From NCBI GenBank assembly GCA_026708115.1, contig JAPOVL010000019.1, positions 62,001 through 126,000 on the forward strand: a stretch of 64,000 nucleotides of DNA, read 5' to 3'. This document shows positions 9,210 through 17,841 of the stretch, in pieces. The notes below the pieces were generated by a model. The model had not been told where the DNA came from. It saw only the letters and a list, made by a program, of their open reading frames with translations, and did no database searches. Source of the stretch: Chloroflexota bacterium (lineage in GTDB: Bacteria > Chloroflexota > Anaerolineae > Aggregatilineales > Phototrophicaceae). Both the position numbers and the translations under genes were made by a program. Position 1 is the stretch's first letter, and each line of letters begins with the position of its first letter.

Positions 9210-9288
9210 AATCCTGGAACCGTTCCAACAAGACGCTCGTAATATCATAACTGATAGCGATCATCTTGGGAAAGATAGCCAATTCAGT

Positions 9289-9317
9289 GATATATTGTGA
9301 CTTATGTCTAAAGACAA
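9289..9317 (-). promoter_or_regulatory. Candidate tilS promoter with overlapping palindrome
   Basis: On the minus strand, TTGTCT and TATATC (four of six matches each) are separated by exactly 17 bases, about 73 bases before the tilS start. The -35 overlaps a perfect inverted repeat TGTCTAAAGACA (9305-9316), an operator-like site. Confidence 0.35.
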
Positions 9318-9370
9318 GTTTTAAGTAAGAAATTCGTTTGTTACGATTGGTATTCCTTAATGTTAATCTG

Positions 9371-9379
9371 TGATATAAT
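9371..9379 (+). promoter_or_regulatory. Extended -10 promoter of mreB
   Basis: TGATATAAT is a perfect extended -10 element, 33 bases before the GTG start of mreB. No clear -35 stands 17 bases upstream, as is common with extended -10 promoters. Confidence 0.55.
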
Positions 9380-9412
9380 TCGGCGCGTCTGCTTTCCTTT
9401 GGGGAGTCTTTT

Positions 9413-10474
9413 GTGTTAAGTCCTCTGGATTTCCTGTTCGGGCTTTTTTCGCTTGATATTGGCATCGACCTGGGAACCGCGTACACACTCGTATACGTGC
9501 GCGGCAAAGGTATTGTGATCAACGAACCTTCGTTCGTCGCTATCGACCGAAAAACACGTGTTCCAATCGAAGTAGGGGCCCGCGCCAAGGAAATGTGGAG
9601 CAAGAATCCCAAAGATATTTTGATCATCCGCCCCTTGCGTGATGGTGTAATCAGCGAATATGAAATCACCGCGAGGATGCTGGACTATCTCATCCGCAAA
9701 GCGCATGAACAAAGCTGGGTACCGGTGCCGCGGCCACGGGTCGTTGTCGGCATACCAAGCGGTGTCACAGAAGTCGAAAAGAGGGCGGTCATAGAGGCGA
9801 CGCTCGACGCCGGCGCGCGCGAGGCGCATCTGATTGAAGAACCCGTCGCAGCAGCAATCGGCGCCGACTTGCCCGTACTCGAAACCCGCGGAAGCATGGT
9901 GGTGGATATCGGCGGCGGCACCACGGAAGTAGCTTTGTTTTCGCTAGGCGGGATCGTAATCAGCCGTTCGATTCGCGTCGCGGGCGACGAAATGGACGAA
10001 GACATCGTGCGGCACCTGCGGAACAAACACAATCTGCTAATCGGCGAGCCGACTGCCGAAAAGGCGAAGATTGATATCGGCAGCGCTTACCCCTTACCGC
10101 AGGAGCGCACCTATATCGTCAAGGGGAGGAATCTCACCACAGGGCTCCCCGACGCGGTTGAGGTCAGTTCAATCGAGATCCGAGAGGCAATTGGCGGATC
10201 AGTCAATATCATCATCGACACGGTAAAGGATGCACTCGATGATACCCCACCCGAACTGGTCGCGGATCTGATGGAGAGCGGCATCACCATTGCCGGCGGC
10301 GGCGGTCAATTGCGTGGATTGGGCGATCGGCTGCGCGAAGAAGTCAATATCCGGTCCTGGGTCGCCAATGACGCGATGACCTGCGTCGCGCGCGGCGCCG
10401 GGCGTGTTCTGGAAGACTATACCAACTTGCGACGGCTGCTGACGGGACCGGAACGCGGCAGTACCCGGCACTAA
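9413..10474 (+). CDS. mreB: Rod-shape-determining actin MreB
   Basis: A 353-residue bacterial actin that polymerises under the inner membrane and positions the elongation machinery. Seen: the phosphate-1 loop IGIDLGTAYT, VVGIPSGVTEVEKRA, the phosphate-2 segment VVDIGGGTTEVA and the adenosine-site TIAGGGGQLRG near the end, all in MreB order. Length is close to the usual 335-350. The start is a GTG with GGGGAG six bases upstream. It is the first gene of a shape block followed by mreC, mreD and a class B penicillin-binding protein; 269 bp with repeats and its own -10 separate it from mreC. Confidence 0.96.
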   Translation: MLSPLDFLFGLFSLDIGIDLGTAYTLVYVRGKGIVINEPSFVAIDRKTRVPIEVGARAKEMWSKNPKDILIIRPLRDGVISEYEITARMLDYLIRKAHEQSWVPVPRPRVVVGIPSGVTEVEKRAVIEATLDAGAREAHLIEEPVAAAIGADLPVLETRGSMVVDIGGGTTEVALFSLGGIVISRSIRVAGDEMDEDIVRHLRNKHNLLIGEPTAEKAKIDIGSAYPLPQERTYIVKGRNLTTGLPDAVEVSSIEIREAIGGSVNIIIDTVKDALDDTPPELVADLMESGITIAGGGGQLRGLGDRLREEVNIRSWVANDAMTCVARGAGRVLEDYTNLRRLLTGPERGSTRH

Positions 10475-10549
10475 CCTGCGAGCTCGTAGTCCCTTGGGAA
10501 ACTCATTCAATAAGCCGCGTCTCTCACGTGACGGGAAGACAGTTTATTT

Positions 10550-10674
10550 TGTGTGAGCGGGACATTCTTGTGCACAATTCACCGACTGCCTGCCGAGCGG
10601 CTTCTTTGAGAAACCACATTGCTCCTACAATGTGAAAGCTTGTGATCCTGTGTGGGCGCGACATTCCTGGGACC
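10550..10674 (+). repeat. Pair of direct repeats and a hairpin between mreB and mreC
   Basis: The 269-bp gap between mreB and mreC holds two related copies, at 10550-10572 and 10649-10671, sharing TGTGTG, GCG and GACATTC with four mismatches in 23. Their spacing is 99 bp. A third, partial match (TTGTGTGAG) falls at 10726-10734. Between the copies a 7-bp inverted repeat, CACATTG and CAATGTG (10615-10634, loop 6), could form a stem. These look like tandem regulator sites upstream of mreC, but their role is unknown. Confidence 0.4.
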
Positions 10675-10700
10675 GTTTCGCCGGTTACGCGCTGAGCGAC

Positions 10701-10714
10701 TGTGATAATATAAT
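10701..10714 (+). promoter_or_regulatory. Candidate promoter of mreC
   Basis: TGTGATAAT (10701-10709, extended -10 with one mismatch) overlaps a perfect TATAAT (10709-10714), 30 to 35 bases before the likely mreC start. No good -35 is seen. Confidence 0.4.
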
Positions 10715-10743
10715 ATCTGATTGCTTTGTGTGAGGACTCTGGC

Positions 10744-11583
10744 TTGCGATTGAATGGGCGTCCCAACCGTTTCGCCTTGCTCGTGACGATGCTGGGCCTC
10801 TGTGGCCTGCTCGTCGTTTTGGCAATTGCAGGCGTACTAAGCCCGGTCGAAGCTGTGGTTGCCGCGCCACTTAATAGTTTGTCAGGCGCGTTCAACCGTT
10901 TGTCTGTGTCCTTCAACCAAGCTGTTGATGAACTGAACAATTTGGGACAATTGCGCGAACGCATTGCTGAGCTTGAAGAGCAGCTCGCCCGCGGTCAAAT
11001 CGAACTCCTCCAACTGCGAGAGGCGGCCAGCGACTACGACCGTCTTGTCAGCTTGCTATCCTACACAACAACGCTCGAGAATCAGGAATTCCTTACTGCC
11101 GACGTAATTGGTGTCGACCAGACCGGAATCGTCCGGAACGTCATAATCAACCGAGGCACGCGCGATGGCGTCGCAATCGGAATGCCAGTAACTACCGACC
11201 TGGGTTTGGTGGGTCGAATCAGCGGTGTCAGCGCCAATGCGTCGCAAGTTCAATTGATCACCGACGAAAACAGCGCTGTCAGTTCCCGATTGCAAGAGAC
11301 ACGCGCAGACGGCAGCATCATCGGTCAAGCCTCCGGTGTCTTGCGCCTGACGTTCGTCGATCTCGACGAAGAGATCCGGCAAGGTGATTTGGTGATCACA
11401 TCCGGCTTGGGAGGCAACTTCCCGCCCGATATCGTTGTAGGACAGGTAACAAGCGTGCGCCAATTTGAATTCGAACTATTCCAGGAAGCGCAAGTCCGCA
11501 GCCTGATCGATTTTCAAACGCTGGAGTTGGTGCTGGTCATAACCAGCTTTCAGCCGATTGATCTGTCCGTGTTTGACCAGTAA
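10744..11583 (+). CDS. mreC: Rod-shape-determining protein MreC
   Basis: About 280 residues: one transmembrane helix near the N-terminus (about 10-35), a coiled coil (about 50-90, rich in Glu, Leu and Arg), then the beta-rich MreC core with NRGTRDGVAIGMPV and SGLGGNFPPDIVVGQV. MreC links cytoplasmic MreB to the periplasmic or external wall synthases. Start: TTG at 10744 is chosen because GAGGA stands seven bases upstream; a TTG at 10726 in the same frame has no such site. mreD starts 12 bp after its end. Confidence 0.92.
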   Translation: MRLNGRPNRFALLVTMLGLCGLLVVLAIAGVLSPVEAVVAAPLNSLSGAFNRLSVSFNQAVDELNNLGQLRERIAELEEQLARGQIELLQLREAASDYDRLVSLLSYTTTLENQEFLTADVIGVDQTGIVRNVIINRGTRDGVAIGMPVTTDLGLVGRISGVSANASQVQLITDENSAVSSRLQETRADGSIIGQASGVLRLTFVDLDEEIRQGDLVITSGLGGNFPPDIVVGQVTSVRQFEFELFQEAQVRSLIDFQTLELVLVITSFQPIDLSVFDQ

Positions 11584-11595
11584 GAAGAAACCGAT

Positions 11596-12180
11596 ATGGG
11601 TCGTTACCTCAGTGTACCGATATTAGTATTTGCGACGGCGCTTTCCGCAAGCATTCTGCCACAACTGGTCGGCTTCGGCGTCGGCTTGTTGGGGAATGTT
11701 ACGCCAATACTGAACAATACTCGCGGGCAGTTTAGCCTGGTGATGCTCCTGGTGCTAGCATGGTCAATCCGATCGGATCTACTAAGCGGGTTTGTTTGGG
11801 CGCTTGTAGGCGGAATCCTCCTCGATCTTTATTCAGCAATACCAATTGGGACTTCTTCAGCAGCGCTAATGATAATCGTATATGCGGCCAATGGCGCGGC
11901 GCAACAGTTGTATCGAATGCGCATCGTCACACTGCTGGCGATGACTCTGTTAGCAACGCTGTTCTTTCAAGTGTATACTTATTGTGCGCTTCTGTTGTTG
12001 GGGCTGTCATATGACATTCTGATGGTGATCCGGATTGTTTTCATTCCCACCATCATCTACAACCTGGTGGGAGCGCTGCCCACATATGCAATTGTCCGGC
12101 TGATTCAACGGCGTCTTCGCGTTAATGCGTCGAGTTCGTCGCCGAATCTGTCGCTCGAGGCAGATGCCGGGGCCTCCTGA
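11596..12180 (+). CDS. mreD: Rod-shape-determining membrane protein MreD
   Basis: A 194-residue, very hydrophobic protein with about five membrane segments, in the position and size expected for MreD, the integral-membrane partner of MreC in the elongation complex. Its stop codon overlaps the start of the penicillin-binding protein gene by one base, which implies translational coupling. The sequence is weakly conserved in this family, so the call leans on context. Confidence 0.85.
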   Translation: MGRYLSVPILVFATALSASILPQLVGFGVGLLGNVTPILNNTRGQFSLVMLLVLAWSIRSDLLSGFVWALVGGILLDLYSAIPIGTSSAALMIIVYAANGAAQQLYRMRIVTLLAMTLLATLFFQVYTYCALLLLGLSYDILMVIRIVFIPTIIYNLVGALPTYAIVRLIQRRLRVNASSSSPNLSLEADAGAS

Positions 12181-14498
12181 TGAAGTCTAATCGCCTGATT
12201 CCCTTCCAGACCTGGCGCTTGACCTTCTTCCAAGCCGTCATCCTCGCTGTCTTCTTGATTTTTGGCATACGCATGTACGAATTGCAGGTCCTGCGGCATG
12301 GCGAGTTTGAGGGATTCGCTGACGAGAACCGCTTCAGCGCGTTGCCGATTGCTTCTCGGCGCGGCGCCATTTTCGACCGCAACGATAAGCGTTTGGCCTT
12401 TAACGTTCCTGCGTTTAACGTCACGATTGTCCCGGCGGAACTGCCAGGCGACGAAACCGCTGAACTCGAGGTATTTAATCGACTGTCAGCCTTGGTTGGC
12501 GTGCCGCCCACGCGCGAACTGGCGGAACAAACGGGTCAATTCCTAAGAAGCATTGAGGAATTGGTTGCCGAGGGCGAAGGTATTGCGCCCTTCCGTCCGG
12601 TGATCGTCGCCCTGGATGTACCCCAGCAAGTTGCCATGCAGATCCTCGAGGAGCGAATCTACATGCCGGGGGTGGATGTGGATACGGTCGCCGTGCGCGA
12701 GTACCCAACCGGCGCGCTCACGACGCATGTTATCGGATATATGGGTCCGATCCCGGCCGAAGAAGCATTGGAATTGCAGGCGCAGGGGTACAACCCGGCC
12801 TTTGATCGCATAGGTTACGAAGGCGTCGAGCGATACCTTGAAGCGAGGCTCGCCGGTAAGCGCGGCAGCGTCTTGCGAGAAGTGGACGTCGCTGGAGAGG
12901 TAATCAATATCATTGAACAGGTCAATCCTGTCCCGGGTCAAAACGTGCGACTCACAATCGATGCCGATTTGCAGGCATTCGCGCAGCAGGCGCTGATTGA
13001 CCAGCTCAGCATATTGAATAGCGAAGCGAGACGAGTTGTCTCGCAGCAAGGCGTCGTTATCGCCATGGATCCGCGTAATGGTGAGGTGCTGGCGCTGGTT
13101 AGCTATCCGAGCTATGACAACTCGCGCTTCGCGCGTGCGATCGACGGGGAATACTATCTGGACATTATCGGCGATCCTTTGCGCCCGCTGGTCAATAATA
13201 CAATCAAGGGCATTTATCCACCGGGTTCTGTATGGAAGGTTATCACGGCAGCCGCGGTAGTAGAAGAAAATGTCATTGATCCTGATACGCTTTTGCTAGA
13301 CGAGGGGCAGTTGTTTCTGGAAAACCGCTACGCGCCCAACGACCCGGCGCAATCTCAGCGTTTTGTCTGCTGGCTGCGCACTGGACATGGTCGGGTGAAT
13401 CTGATCCAAGGCATCGCCTGGAGTTGTGATGTTTACTTTTACCAAATCGGCGGGGGCAACCCGAATCTGTCGGCACAGACTATTCGTCCCGGTGGATTGG
13501 GCATTGAAGACCTCTTCCGCTACGGTACGGCATTTGGTATCGGCAGCGAACTCGGGATAGAACTACCCTTCGAAAATCCCGTGCGCATGCCAGACCGCGA
13601 TTGGAAACGGCGAAACGAGGGCGAAAGCTGGTCCACCGGCGACACTTACAACGCGGCCTTTGGTCAAGGTTATGTGAACGTAACGCCCTTGCAACTGATT
13701 TCGGCCGTGGCAGCGACCATCAACGGCGGACTCTTGTATCAACCCACAATTATTCAGGATTTCCTGGACGAAGAACGCCGCGTTATCGAGGCGAATGAAC
13801 CACATGTACTACGAACCATCAATCGCGACATGCTCGAACCCGGCGAAGAGTTGACCTTGCTTTTGCTGGAAGACATGCTGATGAAGGGTCCCTCAAGTTT
13901 GGCATGCACTTGCGAGCCCAACTCGCAGTGGTATGATCCCAACCGCTGCGAACCGGAAGGTTACCGCAATACAGCGGATCTGGATCCCGATCTGGCGATC
14001 GAGGACTTGCAACCGTATCGCATACATATACCGCTCAATTACAGCTTCAACGCGTCGGTCTGCCAGCCTGTTCGCTTCCCGCCGGCGACGCGACCCTACA
14101 CACCGGCCTTCCTTTCGGAGAGTGCTTTAGCGCTTGTTCAGGAGGGCATGCGGCAGGCGGTCACTGCCGAAGGAGGCACCGCGGGTGGCGCAGCATTACC
14201 CAATATAGAAGTCGCTGGCAAGACAGGTACAGCCGAATATTGTGACAACATCGCCAATTCGTTAAACCTCTGCGTGCCGGGCCAGTGGCCGGCCCACGCT
14301 TGGTATACTGGCTATGCGCCCTACGACGATCCCGAAGTCATTATCATCGCCTTCGTCTATAATGGAGGCGAAGGATCACAAGTCGCCTTGCCTATCGTTC
14401 GCAAGACGATGGAAGAGTATTTTCGTTTACAAAGCCAGGGTAGTGGTATTACGCTGAGGAATTTCGGCAATACCGACTCCGCCGCAAATGAAAGTTAA
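12180..14498 (+). CDS. mrdA: Class B penicillin-binding protein 2 (transpeptidase of the elongasome)
   Basis: 772 residues. One N-terminal membrane helix, a PBP dimerisation domain (RRGAIFDRNDKRLA, then the VIGYMG and GYEGVERYLE segments), then the transpeptidase domain. Catalytic motifs: GSVWK (Ser at about 347), the SxN-equivalent SCD at about 415 (usual PBP2: SSD), and KTGT at about 680. The gap between the second and third motifs is about 265 residues, roughly 100 more than in E. coli PBP2. The extra part holds several Cys (about 575-630) plus two after KTG, possibly disulfide-bonded outside the cell. It cross-links peptidoglycan with the SEDS protein encoded downstream. It overlaps the next gene by 11 bp. 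Confidence 0.93.
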   Translation: MKSNRLIPFQTWRLTFFQAVILAVFLIFGIRMYELQVLRHGEFEGFADENRFSALPIASRRGAIFDRNDKRLAFNVPAFNVTIVPAELPGDETAELEVFNRLSALVGVPPTRELAEQTGQFLRSIEELVAEGEGIAPFRPVIVALDVPQQVAMQILEERIYMPGVDVDTVAVREYPTGALTTHVIGYMGPIPAEEALELQAQGYNPAFDRIGYEGVERYLEARLAGKRGSVLREVDVAGEVINIIEQVNPVPGQNVRLTIDADLQAFAQQALIDQLSILNSEARRVVSQQGVVIAMDPRNGEVLALVSYPSYDNSRFARAIDGEYYLDIIGDPLRPLVNNTIKGIYPPGSVWKVITAAAVVEENVIDPDTLLLDEGQLFLENRYAPNDPAQSQRFVCWLRTGHGRVNLIQGIAWSCDVYFYQIGGGNPNLSAQTIRPGGLGIEDLFRYGTAFGIGSELGIELPFENPVRMPDRDWKRRNEGESWSTGDTYNAAFGQGYVNVTPLQLISAVAATINGGLLYQPTIIQDFLDEERRVIEANEPHVLRTINRDMLEPGEELTLLLLEDMLMKGPSSLACTCEPNSQWYDPNRCEPEGYRNTADLDPDLAIEDLQPYRIHIPLNYSFNASVCQPVRFPPATRPYTPAFLSESALALVQEGMRQAVTAEGGTAGGAALPNIEVAGKTGTAEYCDNIANSLNLCVPGQWPAHAWYTGYAPYDDPEVIIIAFVYNGGEGSQVALPIVRKTMEEYFRLQSQGSGITLRNFGNTDSAANES

Positions 14499-15597
14499 TC
14501 TGTTCGATCTCAGTGAAGAGCAAGTTCGCAACATCCGGTATTGGGCTCCAGCATTCATCACCGCTGCCCTTGCCTGGCTGTTGCTGCTAATTGTTGGCGA
14601 AACCCCGCTTTCCCGCGCTTCCGGACTGGCCTTGGCCGTAATGGGTGTCACCGCGAGCATGCGCAGGATGGGATTCATTGCGTCGATCGCGGGCGGCTTG
14701 ACCATGACCCTCTGTCCGATCTTCTGGTCTCAGGCCGGTGGAGGCGTTTCGAAGCCCGCGACAATCGTGCTCGCCGTCGGCATTGCCGCCGGTGCGACGC
14801 TGTTGGCCAGCATTATCGTCAAGCGCAGCTATCTCGGCATTGGCTTAGGGATAGCCGTATTTGTTTTGATCTTCTGGAGCCAAATTGGAATCGCACAGAG
14901 CCTGCGTCTCACGGGCTTGGTGACAGCCTGGTTCATGTATCTACTGGTAGATATGGTCTTGCTCACCAACCCGCGGCCCGGGACCAAGCCGCCTTCCCCA
15001 CCGAGGCCGTTTCATATTTACGGCCTGCTATTCCTGTTCGCGATCGGCACGATCAATGATCCCTTGATCGCGCTATTTGCACCTGCGATGTTGCTCGGCC
15101 TTTTTCTTTCATATGCCAAGCTGCCACTCTGGTATTGGCTAAGCGTACTTGCCGCGACTTGTATCGGCATCGGGCTACTGGTGAAAAACTACCTGTTACC
15201 GGTTCCACGTTTGCTCGGTCTATTGAATTGGCGCGAGGCCGCAAGTTGGGTCGAGCTCGGTCAATTGCTGACAGAACAATTCAGCATTGTTGGCATCGTA
15301 ATTGCCGTGCTTGGGCTAGCGCGCCTGTCGCGTTGGTTCCCGCCTCTGGGTACTGTTACCATGATCGCCTTCGCCGCTTATACGTTTTTTGGCCTCGTTT
15401 ATCTGGGCGATAACCGCGAGGTCTTGCTCTTGCCACTTGTGATGATTCAGATCTTGTGGATGACATATGCGGTCAATACCTTTGGGCAGTGGGTCAATAA
15501 AACCATAGGAAACGAAACAGCGCGCTGGACACATTTTGTCTCGACATTCTACCTTGTTGTTCCTGTAATTTTGCTTTTCAACATCATACAATCTTGA
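14488..15597 (+). CDS. Unknown polytopic membrane protein between PBP2 and MinC
   Basis: 369 residues, almost wholly hydrophobic, with roughly ten membrane segments and short loops; a small cytoplasmic N-terminus with many charged residues (DLSEEQVRNIRYW) precedes the first helix. I do not recognise a family. There is a proline-rich loop (about 165-175, PRPGTKPPSPPRP). The start overlaps the mrdA end by 11 bp, so expression is coupled to it, and minC follows 91 bp later. Its place inside a shape and division block makes a role in wall-precursor handling or machinery positioning plausible, but that is context only. Confidence 0.75.
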   Translation: MKVNLFDLSEEQVRNIRYWAPAFITAALAWLLLLIVGETPLSRASGLALAVMGVTASMRRMGFIASIAGGLTMTLCPIFWSQAGGGVSKPATIVLAVGIAAGATLLASIIVKRSYLGIGLGIAVFVLIFWSQIGIAQSLRLTGLVTAWFMYLLVDMVLLTNPRPGTKPPSPPRPFHIYGLLFLFAIGTINDPLIALFAPAMLLGLFLSYAKLPLWYWLSVLAATCIGIGLLVKNYLLPVPRLLGLLNWREAASWVELGQLLTEQFSIVGIVIAVLGLARLSRWFPPLGTVTMIAFAAYTFFGLVYLGDNREVLLLPLVMIQILWMTYAVNTFGQWVNKTIGNETARWTHFVSTFYLVVPVILLFNIIQS

Positions 15598-15688
15598 TGC
15601 GCCCTCTGACGTTCGCGCTGAACACAAAAGCGAGTATAGTTGTTTTTAGGTAGCAGGGCTTCCATCACCAAGCTGGATGTGAAATAGA

Positions 15689-16372
15689 ATGCAAGACGAA
15701 CTGATTGCGATCAAAGGCGTCAAGGACGGTTTGCTGATCAGCCTCAGTCCTACAGAGAATTGGCAATCCGTCACCGATCATCTGGCTTCCCGCATTGACG
15801 ACCGCGCCGATTTTTTTGCTGGCGCCGCCATCACTGTAGAACTCGGAACACGCCCTGTACCCAAGTATGAACTTAGTTCGCTGAAGGCGTTGCTGGAGCG
15901 CCGGGGCTTGTCGCTATCCCTGGTGTTGAGCGACAGTGACACGACAAGGGAATCGGCGCTCGCGCTCGACCTGAAGACAGACTCAAATAACCGCCCGCTG
16001 ACGACGGAAAAGCAAGAGACGCTGCCCGTCGACCCCGAAGAAACAGGCACATGGGGTGTATTGGTCCGCAGAACCATACGTTCCGGGCGCATCGTTCATA
16101 GCGAGGGGCATGTCGTGGTTCTTGGCGATGTCAATCCCGGCGCCCAGGTAATCGCAGCCGGCGACATCATCGTCTGGGGCAAGTTGCGCGGCACCGTGCA
16201 TGCCGGCGCGCATGGCGACGAATCCGCGCTGGTTTGCGCGCTCGAGATGAGCCCCAGCCAGTTGCGCATCGCCGGCTATATCGTGACGTCGCCCGCTGGC
16301 AAGCGTCGACAGATTGTGCCGGAAATGGCGCTGATCCGTGATAATCAGATTGTTGTAGAAGCCAGAAGATAG
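15689..16372 (+). CDS. minC: Septum-site-determining protein MinC
   Basis: 227 residues. The N-terminal half (about 1-100) fits the MinC FtsZ-inhibiting domain. The C-terminal beta-helix domain is clear: GRIVHSEGHVVVLGDVNPGA, AAGDIIVWGKLRGTVHAG and an LRIAGYIV stretch, the region that binds MinD. MinC blocks Z-ring assembly away from midcell. The linker (about 100-125) is short and charged. minD begins 18 bp downstream. Confidence 0.93.
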   Translation: MQDELIAIKGVKDGLLISLSPTENWQSVTDHLASRIDDRADFFAGAAITVELGTRPVPKYELSSLKALLERRGLSLSLVLSDSDTTRESALALDLKTDSNNRPLTTEKQETLPVDPEETGTWGVLVRRTIRSGRIVHSEGHVVVLGDVNPGAQVIAAGDIIVWGKLRGTVHAGAHGDESALVCALEMSPSQLRIAGYIVTSPAGKRRQIVPEMALIRDNQIVVEARR

Positions 16373-16390
16373 GCCGGGAAAGGATGTGGC

Positions 16391-17188
16391 ATGGGAGGCA
16401 AGGTAGTAACCGTAACATCCGGCAAGGGCGGCGTTGGCAAGACGACCGCTACCGCCAACATTGGGATATCGCTGGCAAACCTGGGCAAGAAAGTTGTGGT
16501 TATTGACGCGGATATCGGCTTGCGCAACCTGGATGTAATCATGGGCTTGGAAAACCGCATCGTCTATGACCTGGTAGACGTCGTGGAAGGCCGCGCCAAG
16601 CTGCGGCAAGCCATGATCAAACACAAGAAGTTCGAGGACCTCTTTCTTATCCCGGCCGCGCAAACCCGCGACAAAATGGCCGTTAGCCCAAAAGATATGG
16701 TGGAACTCACGGATAAGCTGCGCGAAGATCAAGATTATGTCATTATTGACTCCCCTGCCGGCATTGAACGTGGATTCCGCAACGCGCTGGAACCCGCCGA
16801 CGAAGTGCTCGTGGTCACCAATCCGGAAGTTTCCGCCGTCCGTGACGCCGACCGAATCATCGGTCTCATAGAAGCCGCCGACAAAGGACCGGGGCGTCTA
16901 ATCATCAACCGCCTCAAGGCCGAGATGGTCAGCAAAGGCGAAATGCTCTCCGCGGACGACGTTTTCGATATATTGTCGCTGGAGATAATCGGCATCATCC
17001 CGGAAGATGAATTCGTGCTTTCCGCGTCCAACAGTGGCGTACCCGTCACATTGAACGAGGGTTCTCGTGCCGGAATGGCCTTTAGGAATGTCGCTCGCAG
17101 AATCGCCGGTGAAGACGTGCCATTTATGAATCTTGAGGAAAACCCTGGTTTCTTCAAGCGGCTAATGCGCTTTCTTGATGGTCGCTAG
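16391..17188 (+). CDS. minD: Septum-site-determining ATPase MinD
   Basis: A 265-residue deviant-Walker ATPase: SGKGGVGKTT near residue 10 with both signature lysines, VVVIDADIGLRNLD, and DYVIIDSPAGIERGF. The last 20 residues form an amphipathic helix with Phe, Lys and Arg (FFKRLMRFLDGR), the membrane-targeting sequence. ATP-bound MinD dimers sit on the membrane and recruit MinC or MinE. Length and order minC-minD-minE are standard. Confidence 0.97.
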   Translation: MGGKVVTVTSGKGGVGKTTATANIGISLANLGKKVVVIDADIGLRNLDVIMGLENRIVYDLVDVVEGRAKLRQAMIKHKKFEDLFLIPAAQTRDKMAVSPKDMVELTDKLREDQDYVIIDSPAGIERGFRNALEPADEVLVVTNPEVSAVRDADRIIGLIEAADKGPGRLIINRLKAEMVSKGEMLSADDVFDILSLEIIGIIPEDEFVLSASNSGVPVTLNEGSRAGMAFRNVARRIAGEDVPFMNLEENPGFFKRLMRFLDGR

Positions 17189-17240
17189 CATGCATGCCTA
17201 AGCGCTGCTCCGACATCAGTTACCAGAAAGGGATCTTTTC

Positions 17241-17666
17241 ATGACGAGTCTACTGAACCGCTTGTTTGGACGCCCCAGAAAAGGATCCGGCAAGACGGCA
17301 AAAGACAGATTGCGTTTCGTGCTGCAGCACGATCGAATCAACTTGCCGCCCGAGCGCCTGGAAGAGATGAAGCGCGATATCCTGGCCGTGATTGTCAAGT
17401 ATGTAGTCGTTGACAAGGACCGCGTCGAAATTGCGCTGGAGCAGCGCGATCGCAATCACAGCAAATTGGTCGCCGAGATCCCGGTTGTCAAACAAGCCGC
17501 GCCGCCCAGCCCGAAAGCGGACATGGATTCGAAAGTAAACAGTTCGGACAAGCCTGTGGACTCGGCTAGCGAAGACGAATCAGCGGATGGCGACGCCGAA
17601 GAAATTGCTTCCGCCTCGGATGACAGAGAAGCCGACGGCGAACCTAAGGAAAAGCTCGAGAAGTGA
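17241..17666 (+). CDS. minE: Cell-division topological specificity factor MinE with a long acidic tail
   Basis: 141 residues, compared with about 85-90 in well-studied MinE. Residues 1-86 carry the family: amphipathic start MTSLLNRLFG, the MinD-contact helix and a DILAVIVKYVVVD strand. Residues about 87-141 are an extra tail rich in Ser, Asp, Glu and Ala with no hydrophobic core, so probably disordered. MinE stimulates MinD ATPase and drives pole-to-pole or gradient patterning. AAAGGGA precedes the ATG. The tail may tune release or interactions (inference). Confidence 0.9.
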   Translation: MTSLLNRLFGRPRKGSGKTAKDRLRFVLQHDRINLPPERLEEMKRDILAVIVKYVVVDKDRVEIALEQRDRNHSKLVAEIPVVKQAAPPSPKADMDSKVNSSDKPVDSASEDESADGDAEEIASASDDREADGEPKEKLEK

Positions 17667-17799
17667 CGTCTCGCTTCAATTGACGTTTGACGGATATTTG
17701 CGACGAACACGTCACTTTCCTCGCAATACCAGCGGCATGATTCCAAAGTATTCTCGCGCAGCGGGCCGAGCATACCCTGTCTGTTTGTGCAGCCTCAGC

Positions 17800-17805
17800 T
17801 ATAAT
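17800..17805 (+). promoter_or_regulatory. Candidate -10 before the SEDS gene
   Basis: TATAAT lies 36 bases before the rodA-type start in the 175-bp gap after minE. No convincing -35 was found, so this is weak. Confidence 0.25.
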
Positions 17806-17841
17806 GAGCATTCCACCGGATAGACTTGGACGAAGCAGGGC

